NCBI GenBank assembly: GCA_949538655.1
Contig: CATISE010000211.1
Coordinates: 1-24,354 of the forward strand
Source: Marine Group II euryarchaeote MED-G33
GTDB taxonomy: Archaea > Thermoplasmatota > Poseidoniia > Poseidoniales > Thalassarchaeaceae
DNA length: 24,354 bases
Reading direction: 5' to 3'
In this document: positions 1 to 7,300 of the stretch, piece by piece
Layout: every line of letters starts with the position of its first letter
Position numbering within the stretch: position 1 is the stretch's first letter
Position numbers and translations under genes: made by a program
Notes under the pieces: generated by a model
Told to the model about the DNA's origin: nothing
Databases searched by the model: none
Seen by the model: the letters and a program-made list of their open reading frames with translations, nothing else

Positions 1-66
1 CCTTGACCTTGGCCCTGACCTTGGCCTTGACCTTGGCCCTGACCTTGGCCTTGGCCTTCGCCTTGA
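1..66. repeat. 24-bp tandem repeat (6-bp subunit) encoding Gly-Gln
   Basis: Bases 1-24 and 25-48 are identical copies of a 24-bp unit, itself built from ccttgacc / ttggcc-type 6-bp steps. Degenerate copies continue to about 66. On the minus strand each 6 bp encodes Gly-Gln. The array runs off the left edge, so its copy number is unknown. Such arrays can vary in length by replication slippage. Confidence 0.9.
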
Positions 67-578
67 CCTTGGTCTTCAGATTCGCCGCCACCTTCGGTGC
101 CGCCGTTTCCGGAGCCGGTTTCAGCGTCTTGGTAATCTGGATCATAGGCATCGGGTATACCGTCGCCGTCAGAGTCAGAGTACTCGCCATCGTTCGGGTC
201 GTTCGGGAAAGGGTCACTGCCATCAGGTCGACCGTCGCCGTCTGTATCCGCACTGTTAGGGTTGGTACCCTGTGCGTATTCTTGGGCTGCAGTCAAACCA
301 TCATTGTCAGCATCGCTGTTGGCGTCGCCACCGTTGTTAGGGTTGAGGCCGTGGGCCACTTCCCATCCATCGGGGAGTCCGTCTCCATCGCTGTCTGACT
401 TGGTCATATCCGTTCCGTGCGATTGTTCCTCTGCATTGGTGAGACCGTCACCATCCCAATCGGCGCCGCCGTCAGACGGGTCGAGGGGGTCAGTACCGTC
501 ACCACTGACAACGGACGAAGCCGTCATCAGAATGAGGAACAATGCTACTAGCATGCTCAGGTTCTTTCGGTTGTTCAT
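1..578 (-). CDS. Secreted TSP3-type Asp-rich repeat protein with Gly-Gln repeat tail (partial, 3' end outside window)
   Basis: Translated on the minus strand from ATG at 578, this gives 192 residues without a stop and leaves the window. Residues 1-25 are a signal peptide (basic MNNRK start, then a Leu/Ile/Met-rich core, then ASSVVSG). Five Asp-rich calcium-binding motifs of the thrombospondin type-3 kind follow: DWDGDGLTNAEE, DSDGDGLPDGWE, DADNDGLTAAQE, DTDGDGRPDG and DSDGDGIPD. After a Gly/Glu-rich spacer the protein becomes an alternating Gly-Gln run. There is no lipobox Cys. A GGAAGTG stretch lies just upstream of the ATG, followed further up by an A-rich stretch that may serve as the promoter. 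An exported, Ca-stabilised surface protein is a sound inference; its function is unknown and the C-terminal part cannot be seen. Confidence 0.85.
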   Translation of the reverse strand, partial: MNNRKNLSMLVALFLILMTASSVVSGDGTDPLDPSDGGADWDGDGLTNAEEQSHGTDMTKSDSDGDGLPDGWEVAHGLNPNNGGDANSDADNDGLTAAQEYAQGTNPNSADTDGDGRPDGSDPFPNDPNDGEYSDSDGDGIPDAYDPDYQDAETGSGNGGTEGGGESEDQGQGEGQGQGQGQGQGQGQGQGQ

Positions 579-612
579 TTCATTTCACTTCCTTTTTTTT
601 TGTAAACCATTT

Positions 613-670
613 CAGAGAACCCACCGTTCTCTCTTTCCAGGAATAGCCAGCTTTTCTGACGTGTTCTCTG
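613..670 (-). promoter_or_regulatory. Putative leader with two mutually exclusive stems
   Basis: On the minus strand GTTCTCTG (620-613) can pair with AGAGAAC (632-626), forming a 7-bp stem with a 5-nt loop. It can instead pair with CAGAGAAC (670-663), forming an 8-bp stem. The two pairings exclude one another. They end about 35 nt before the start codon of the TSP3-repeat gene. Competing stems in a leader are typical of attenuation, but no ligand or partner can be read from the sequence. Confidence 0.35.
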
Positions 671-725
671 GGAGGATCTGTGGGTTCGAATGCTTGCGCT
701 GGGTATAATCGCAAATGTCTGGCCA

Positions 726-778
726 GAAATATGGAGCGGTTTCACGCTTCAACGGGTCTTTCCCGTCTTCCATATTTC
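726..778. other. Candidate structured RNA: three-way-junction fold
   Basis: A perfect 10-bp outer stem, GAAATATGGA (726-735) with TCCATATTTC (769-778), encloses two small hairpins. They are GCG/CGC (736-738, 745-747) with a 6-nt loop, and ACGGG/CCCGT (752-756, 762-766) with a 5-nt loop. All three stems can form together. Strand is not decided: flanking genes are on the minus strand, so a minus-strand RNA is the default guess. Confidence 0.4.
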
Positions 779-835
779 CTTGCAGTACCTTGTTTGAGCC
801 CCCAATTGCAGTCAATTCTGTCACTGTTCGTTCAT

Positions 836-854
836 AGGGAACCCGATGTTCCCT
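836..854. repeat. Hairpin AGGGAAC-N5-GTTCCCT, related to the one at 614-632
   Basis: Perfect 7-bp arms flank a 5-nt loop. The hairpin at 614-632 has arms AGAGAAC/GTTCTCT with the same loop length. The arms differ by one base pair, changed on both sides (A-T against G-C), so pairing is kept. This suggests copies of one element in which the stem matters. Confidence 0.55.
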
Positions 855-927
855 CTAACTACCGCTTGAACTGGCCCTATATCAATAATCTGTCAAAACG
901 CCTCAATGGCCCCTTCCAAAAACCGTG

Positions 928-1290
928 CTAAGGGGTTAATTGACGCAGTTGGGCACGGAATTTGGCAGTTCGAAGGAAGAATAAGACTGGGACCAAGAGT
1001 GTGGAGATCAACAAGCCTACGAGGAGTAGGTTTCCCCATAGCTCGATGCCTCGGAAGAAGAGGAGCCAAACGATCCAGCCACCTGCGAGCCAGAAAATCG
1101 AACCGTATCGTCGTGCGAAGAGCGACATCCGGGCTAACGCAGTGCGCTCATCGTAGAGGCCTGGGACTTCTTCAGCAGGCAAGTATCCCTGTTCAACAGC
1201 ACATCGTACGCAGACCAAGTGTCGAGGTCCGTTGCCATCGATGAATTGGTCAGCTGGATACTGACCTTTACAGAGGCGGCAGGTGGGCAT
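928..1290 (-). CDS. Small zinc-ribbon membrane protein, function unknown
   Basis: The 120-residue product starts MPTCRLCKG. Two CxxC pairs (C4/C7 and C27/C30) form a likely zinc ribbon, followed by about 30 polar residues and two hydrophobic segments (about 63-79 and 86-106), ending in a basic tail. This suggests a zinc-binding head anchored by a two-helix hairpin. The frame can be extended to a TTG at 1344 that overlaps the end of the upstream pab fusion. I prefer ATG 1290 because the zinc ribbon begins there and nothing in the extension is distinctive. It is last in the unit that starts with the giant surface protein; a run of five T follows its stop codon on the minus strand. I do not recognise the family. 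Confidence 0.7.
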   Translation of the reverse strand: MPTCRLCKGQYPADQFIDGNGPRHLVCVRCAVEQGYLPAEEVPGLYDERTALARMSLFARRYGSIFWLAGGWIVWLLFFRGIELWGNLLLVGLLISTLLVPVLFFLRTAKFRAQLRQLTP

Positions 1291-1333
1291 TAAACAAGTC
1301 GAGCCGATGACATATCTTGAACGCTTCGCAGTC

Positions 1334-3568
1334 TTACTGACCAAGGAAGTCGTGGAAGATGGTTAGGCCATTCGCCGAACCTGCAGATTCGGGATGGTAC
1401 TGAACGCCGGTAACCGGTAATTCCGGATGGCACAATTCCATGACGATTTGGTTGGTTGCAGCATCTGTGGATTTGACCTCAAGACAATCGTTGGTTGGAG
1501 TGAGGGCAAGACTGTGGTAACGTGTCATCACTTGATACTGATTTCCTGAAAGAATCCCATCCGGTACGCCGTGAACCGCACCATGTTCGGAGGGGCCAAG
1601 TTTCCACCCCGCAGCAAGTCCGATGGCTTGGTGTCCAAGGCAGATACCGAGCAATGGGGGAGTTTGTCCCGCCAATGCAGCATATGCAAATGACATGGTG
1701 AGTTCCGACTGTTCAGGTCGGCCAGGCCCTGGCCCGAGTACAATATGCGTCGGTTTCAAGTTTGCAAGTAATGAGGATGGTGTGTCAACTTCCAAACGTC
1801 CGGGGACGATGATAACTTCTGCACCCATTGTGGCGAATGCATGTACAATGTTCCAAGTAAATGAGTCCAAATTATCGACAAACAAAATCCGGTGATGAGT
1901 CGTGGCCTCTAATGTAAGACCCGGGTACCAAACGACGGGTTTCGGAACTTTTGGTAGTGAACGTGGCAACAAACTAGAGTCGCGGCTCTCGATGAGATGT
2001 TGTACCGAAGTTGTGATGGGTGGAATGGGATGGATATTCACTGAAGATGTATCCCTGGGTGAATGATTTGTTTCACCTGCGGGGGAAAAACCCCATGCTG
2101 CCCTACAAATTGCTTGGGCTTTCCACTTGGCTTCTTCGACCTCCTGTAGAGGATCTGAACCGATGACCAATCCTCCACCAGCTTGTACAGTGGCTTTCCA
2201 TGTGTTATCATCAAATCTTGCCTCAAGTGTACGAATGAGAATATTCCACTGTGATTGCCCAGTTCTAGGATCAAGATGGCCAATTGAGCCAGTCCATGCA
2301 TGGCGTGGGGTTTTCTCGAGTTCGTCGATAGCAGCGATTGTTGCACTCTTTGGACAACCTGTGATGCTCCCTCCAGGGAAAACCGATTGGAGGGCATCGA
2401 AACCATCCTTTTCGGGACTGAGAGTACCTTCCACTTCGCTGACCATGTGTTGAACGTGTGGATATGACTCGATTCTCCAACGTTTCCAATGAACACTACC
2501 GGGTAAACAAATTCGACCGAGGTCGTTACGCTCTAGATCTACGAGCATCAAGTGTTCTGCAATTTCTTTACGGCTACCGACCAATTCCCCTCGTAAGTTG
2601 GCATCATGTTCAATGTCATCCCCCCGTGGACGGGTTCCTTTGATTGGACGGGTTGAAACAATTTTTCCATTCTGTTTGAGCAATAATTCGGGGCTACTGC
2701 TTGCGATTGCGATTTGCAAATCGGGTGAATGTAGCCAAGATGAAAGGGGTGCTGGGTTGTCTCTTTCCAATCGTTGAAAAACATCCCATGGTGAATCAAT
2801 TTCAGCCGACCAGATTCGCCCATAATTCAGCTGATACAGAATCCCTTCACGGATGGCTGCCTGGGTTTGGCGAACCTTCTCTGCGTGTTCAAAGTCGCTT
2901 TCAGATTCTGGAATACACTCACGAGGGGGCGAAGGGGGATCTCTGCTTGCGACCTTGTGATTCAAGATGTGATTCATTTCGGCAACCCAATCATCACTCT
3001 CAATCGAACTATGTACTTCGATTGTGGATTGAATATGATTATGGATGACCCATCGATCTGCTCTGTAAAGAATCATTAGAACTGAATCGTCCCGGGGGAT
3101 ATTCTGTAATCGCAATGGCTCGGTATGCTGTACCATGTCATAGGTTAGTAATCCCGCCAAACCACCTGCTTGGAAACCTTCTCCTGTAGAGGGGAGCAAA
3201 GTATCTGTCAATTTGCGCAAGCCATTAGCAAGGTCAGTACCAATTATGACTTCTCGATTGGTCCACCCTTGTTCCCAATCTTCTACGTCAATATGTATGG
3301 GGAGTGGATTTGATTGAACATCGATTTCCCCACGCAATGGAGAACCAAAAACTGGAGTTCTTTGGAGTGGTTGTTGCCGAACAATGTAGCGACGAATGGC
3401 TGGCCCCATCAACAAACTGCGTTCTGCAAGATCACTTTGCGGGCCCCCGGAATGGAGTAACAATTCATCGGGAGCACCATGCTGAATCGCCAGGTCATCT
3501 TGACGAATTTTAACCAACAAATCAAGAAGGAAATCTGATCGACCCTGGATCTTACAAATTGCCTTCAT
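1334..3568 (-). CDS. pabB: Aminodeoxychorismate synthase, PabB-PabA fusion (glutamine amidotransferase at C-terminus)
   Basis: The 744-residue fusion would convert chorismate plus glutamine to 4-amino-4-deoxychorismate. Residues about 1-490 are the chorismate-binding (TrpE/PabB) half, with STRPIKGTRPRG (Lys about 310), HLMLVDLERNDLGR and FPGGSITGCPK. The Lys in PIKGT marks PabB; anthranilate synthases have Ala there. After a linker of about 60 residues comes a class I glutamine amidotransferase (about 560-744) with FVDNLDSFTWN, GPGPGRP, the nucleophile motif GICLGHQ (Cys about 643) and QYHPES (His 725, Glu 727). The ATG at 3568 overlaps the upstream TGA as ATGA, so I chose it over a TTG at 3592; the overlap suggests translational coupling. 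Domain order is the reverse of plant, fungal and actinobacterial PabA-PabB fusions. Anthranilate synthesis is a less likely alternative. Confidence 0.88.
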   Translation of the reverse strand: MKAICKIQGRSDFLLDLLVKIRQDDLAIQHGAPDELLLHSGGPQSDLAERSLLMGPAIRRYIVRQQPLQRTPVFGSPLRGEIDVQSNPLPIHIDVEDWEQGWTNREVIIGTDLANGLRKLTDTLLPSTGEGFQAGGLAGLLTYDMVQHTEPLRLQNIPRDDSVLMILYRADRWVIHNHIQSTIEVHSSIESDDWVAEMNHILNHKVASRDPPSPPRECIPESESDFEHAEKVRQTQAAIREGILYQLNYGRIWSAEIDSPWDVFQRLERDNPAPLSSWLHSPDLQIAIASSSPELLLKQNGKIVSTRPIKGTRPRGDDIEHDANLRGELVGSRKEIAEHLMLVDLERNDLGRICLPGSVHWKRWRIESYPHVQHMVSEVEGTLSPEKDGFDALQSVFPGGSITGCPKSATIAAIDELEKTPRHAWTGSIGHLDPRTGQSQWNILIRTLEARFDDNTWKATVQAGGGLVIGSDPLQEVEEAKWKAQAICRAAWGFSPAGETNHSPRDTSSVNIHPIPPITTSVQHLIESRDSSLLPRSLPKVPKPVVWYPGLTLEATTHHRILFVDNLDSFTWNIVHAFATMGAEVIIVPGRLEVDTPSSLLANLKPTHIVLGPGPGRPEQSELTMSFAYAALAGQTPPLLGICLGHQAIGLAAGWKLGPSEHGAVHGVPDGILSGNQYQVMTRYHSLALTPTNDCLEVKSTDAATNQIVMELCHPELPVTGVQYHPESAGSANGLTIFHDFLGQ

Positions 3569-4311
3569 CGAACGGCCCCCAATGGTGTCCAAGCGATTTC
3601 GAGTGCTGTTTCAAAGGCTTGGGTGCATGTTTCGAATAGTGGACCCGGGGCACCCGAACCGACTCTTTGACCATCAATTTCACTCAACCAAGCGACCCCT
3701 ACACCGGTTCCTACAACGATGATCTCAGCGGCCCTACCAAGGAGTGTTTCTGTTAAACGCGCATAACGGAAAGGGATTCCTGCGGCTTCGATTGCAGGTT
3801 TCAAAACATTGAGTGTAATTGAATCGATGCCACCTCCTTCAGGAGTTGGGGCAAAAGCGGCACCATCAGCGTCCAATAAAACCGGTGTGCAACGATCACC
3901 ATCCACGACGACCCCCTCGTGGACCAACAAACCGATATCAGTTCCTTGGTTAATCGCATTCAATCTAGCATTGGAATATCCATCCCATGCAGCGTGTTTC
4001 GTCCCCTGTGCTCTATGAGTAAATCTTGGAGCCGCTTGGGACGATGCTGCCAAGGGTGAAGGTGGGTATTCCGCTAAACGAAGGGTCAATTCGATTTCTC
4101 CATCCTTGCTTAATCTGATTTGACAGAGATTACCATCCCCGCTTGGATGGATTTTGGTAAGGCGATCTTCGAAATCAGATGGCCACACAATTCCAAGGCG
4201 CTCTGCATGCGACTTGAGGCGAGACAGGTGGTCTCCGAGCCATGCAGCACGACCATCCTCCCACCGCAATGTGGTGAAGACCGCAGCATCGACTGGAGTG
4301 GTATCACCCAT
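3565..4311 (-). CDS. pabC: Class IV PLP aminotransferase-fold protein, probable 4-amino-4-deoxychorismate lyase
   Basis: The 248-residue product would release pyruvate from aminodeoxychorismate to give p-aminobenzoate, the step after the neighbouring fusion. It shows the fold-type IV pattern: an N-terminal FTTLRWEDGRAAWLGDHLSR segment, a probable PLP-binding Lys in QGTKHAAWDGYSNAR (Lys about 105), a Glu in the GRAAEIIVVGT strand, and a TPEGGGIDSIT loop that resembles the phosphate-binding turn. I chose ATG 4311 because GGGGGA precedes it and the family motif starts soon after. ATG 4374 and GTG 4416 are in frame but would overlap the end of the giant gene. Family membership is clear. Lyase rather than D- or branched-chain aminotransferase activity rests mainly on the adjacent pabB. 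Confidence 0.82.
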   Translation of the reverse strand: MGDTTPVDAAVFTTLRWEDGRAAWLGDHLSRLKSHAERLGIVWPSDFEDRLTKIHPSGDGNLCQIRLSKDGEIELTLRLAEYPPSPLAASSQAAPRFTHRAQGTKHAAWDGYSNARLNAINQGTDIGLLVHEGVVVDGDRCTPVLLDADGAAFAPTPEGGGIDSITLNVLKPAIEAAGIPFRYARLTETLLGRAAEIIVVGTGVGVAWLSEIDGQRVGSGAPGPLFETCTQAFETALEIAWTPLGAVR

Positions 4312-4360
4312 GGAACCCGTCCCCCGGATGTCCTTTTGCGCTTCAAAGCACGCCCAACGC

Positions 4361-7300
4361 TCACAGCAAATCATCGAGGAACGATGTGTCAACTGAGTCC
4401 TTATTGTCAGATTCACCTAGAAGGTCACCGGCAAGTGATTCAAGGTCATCAACCGAGGTTGTTGCCGGTGTGTTCATGCCCGGTGGCGGGGAGGTGGTGC
4501 GAATGGAGGTTGCCGCGGGTACCAATGTATCAGCAAAGTTAACCTCGGGTTCCATCGTTGTCGCGTAATTGTCACCGCCCCAATCCTCAACTTGGAGTTC
4601 CCAATTGGGTGTCGCGTGTTCTAGCGGATCGAAAGATGGTTTTCGCAAACGTCCGACAATTATCATCGAGAGCAAGAGGATCATCAGAGTGAGTACGGCC
4701 ATCAAAGCCATTTCCATTGGGCTGAGTTCATTCCACCATTCACCTGAATCTTCCACATTGACATCATCAAGGCTTTGGGCGTCCGAAGTCCAATTTCGAA
4801 CTTCAACCGGAGTGACACCAAATCGTGTCACTTCTCCGTCATACGCGACAACGGAGATGTGCCATGTCCCATTGACATCAAACGCAGCGGCATTGTTGGT
4901 TTCTTCCGTCGGTAAGGGCATTGGGGTGACCGTTGAACGTGTTCCTTGAACCATATCGAATTGATAGTATGCAGAACGTACATCTTCGTAAAACTCAGGG
5001 TTCAGGTGAATGATATAGCCAACGACCTTGGGGTCGTTCGATTCATCCCACTCTACAGTGATTTCATCTCGATCTTCATTCCAAGTGGCAGTGATACCTG
5101 TGATCACCGGAAGGTGCAACCCTGGATCGATGAGGCTGTCATCGATTGCAGTAGCTTGGCCCACGTTAAGATCTGTGTACCATGCATTGTCTGAAGTATC
5201 TACTGGGATTACGGCCACCCAGACCATGACGCCTGGCTCAATATTACGGCCGTTGGATAATGCAGTCAGTTCGATTGTTAGCATATCGGATACCTGACGG
5301 CCTCCACCTGGACGACCATCACCAAATCCACCTTGACCGGGGGAATTGGTTCCACCATCTCGATCAATCATTAGGGCTGGATTTCTACTTCCAACATCTG
5401 TGAATGGAATGATATCTGCATAGATTTCATAGTGATCAAGGTCACTTGCGTCGCTGATCGAATAACTGACCAGTAAACCGTCACCGCTGTCATCTGGTCT
5501 GTCAACAACCACTGGTTCAGGCAACCGATCAGGGGCGATGATATCGCCAGTGTTGTCGATTGGTGTAACCATTGTCATGTGTTCCCCTAGGTTGGTCAAG
5601 AACGCATTTCCTTTGATGTCGTGAATGGTGACGGTGACCCAAATGGGTTGGTTGGAGATAATCTCCGAAGCGGTTGCTTCAGAAACAGAATTACCACCAT
5701 ACAATGCTTTTTCGAGGACAATATTGATTGGACCGTTCCATGATTGGCGTTGTTGTTGAATCACCAATAGACCGCAATCTGATGGGTTTTCTTCACATTC
5801 CATCCACTTGATTGCAACATTTTCGAGCGGATGTTCACTTGCCCATACTACGTAGAATGCGAAGTCATTGACTGTGGTTGGTGCCCATTGTACATCGATG
5901 GCAGTACCATCGTCATCCGAATGATCCCATGCCTGCAAATCCTCTACACGAGGGGGTGGGTCCACGCCAATCGTGTTCTGTACGCTAAATGCTTGCACCC
6001 ATGTAACGTTCCAGTGATCGACATTGCCCCAATTATCCGAGGCTACGACGGTTATCCAATATGGCATCAAATCAATCAGGTAAGCACCTGCAATCTCATC
6101 CATGATGATCTCGTAAGTATTGTTGAATTCGCCTTGTTGACCAGGGCCTTGGCCGGGACGGGGTAAACATGGAACTACGATTTGAGCGATGTCTGCATCG
6201 TCAGCCCAATCAGGCGGTGTATCCGATACAACTGGTGTAGCATAGACAGTATACCATGAACAGTCATCCTCCAAATTAGCAGTCCAACTTACATTGATCC
6301 GTCCACCTTCATCATCCGGTGTGTCCCATGCAGCGATATCCTGTATGGGGAGAGGAGCGGTTCCATCATCGATACCACCTGTCGGAACAATGGGGCCGAT
6401 GATTGTGGCATTTTCGGGATCGTGTTGTCCACTTTCATCGACACACGTGAAGGCAACCCAGAACGGATGACCTGCGCCACCGGGTGGGCTGATCGTGGTG
6501 TTATTTCCAGCGTCATGTGCGAGTTCAAAACTCCGTGGGAGTCCGATCGGATTGCCATTGATTGGTTGATGTGATGGCCAAAATCTTGTCACTGAAGCAT
6601 CCAACTCTGTACATGGAGCCCATTCGATGAACAGATCGCCATCTTGCCCACCCTCTTCGTATGGAACTGGACCGCCTGCCGCCCATTCTGGGGGTGTAGG
6701 TACCTCGTTGGTTGGTGTCGCTGGTCCAATCGGAGAACTCGGTTCTCCAATACTACCATCTGGATATTCAATGACGATGATTGCCCAATAGGCTGTGCCA
6801 TCGACCAAAGGCTGGCCATTGTGAGAATTCAGTTCAGCAGTGACGCGTGTCCAATCTGGAAGACGGGCGTCCCATGTTGTGGAAAGTAGGTCGGCGGCGG
6901 TGGGTGGGGTTGTCCAATTGCTATCGGCGCGCAGATAAATTCTGTAAGCAGCAAAGGAATGATCCTGAGTCACAGTCCACTGCGCGGTTAGAATTCCTCC
7001 ACCATCATTGGGTCGATCAAACAAATCAATCATTTCTGATGGAGATTCGCTACGGACCCAATCATAGGTTAAACGAACTTCGAGTGAACCATTGCTTGGG
7101 CTCTGAAGTTGGAGATGTAAACTACGGCCGGACGTTGTCAAAACGCTATTTGAAATTGCACTTTGAACCAATGTTTGGAGATTGAGATCTAATTCGGCGA
7201 GGTCCCAGGTGCCTGAATAATTCAGACGTGTACTAGAGACCCATGTTGCCGCCCCCGATACAGGGCTGGACAGGGTTAGCATATCCTGTGTCATCGGGAT

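Larger units (their letters stand above)
579..927. other. Inverted-repeat-rich intergenic region upstream of the TSP3-repeat gene
   Basis: These 349 bp lie between two minus-strand genes and hold no convincing gene. A 70-codon minus-strand ORF across 612-824 has no recognisable features and runs straight through the hairpins. The region contains two similar 7-bp-arm hairpins (614-632 and 836-854), a possible three-way junction (726-778), a 5-bp-arm repeat TTGCG/CGCAA (694-698, 710-714), AATTG/CAATT (804-808, 813-817), and a TATA-like GATTATACCC on the minus strand near 702-711. A leader or regulatory RNA for the downstream surface-protein gene is possible but unproven. Confidence 0.6.

Noticed and set aside
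3..398. Plus-strand ORF of 131 codons at the left edge
   Set aside because: It is the antisense shadow of the Gly-Gln and TSP3 repeats. The minus frame has a signal peptide and five Asp-rich motifs.
681..700. GGGTTCGAAT resembling a tRNA T-loop
   Set aside because: The flanking bases do not form a T-stem, and no anticodon or acceptor stem can be drawn around it.
612..824. Minus-strand ORF of 70 codons in the intergenic region
   Set aside because: No family features or convincing start, and it runs through the inverted repeats. I treat the region as non-coding.
910..935. CCCCTT/AAGGGG repeat as a terminator hairpin
   Set aside because: It straddles the stop codon of the zinc-ribbon gene, has a 14-nt loop and no T-run after the stem. 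Only the T5 inside the loop could help archaeal termination.
1334..3568. Anthranilate synthase (TrpE-TrpG fusion)
   Set aside because: The PIKGT lysine and FPGGSITGCPK fit PabB, and a PabC-like gene is directly upstream with ATGA coupling.
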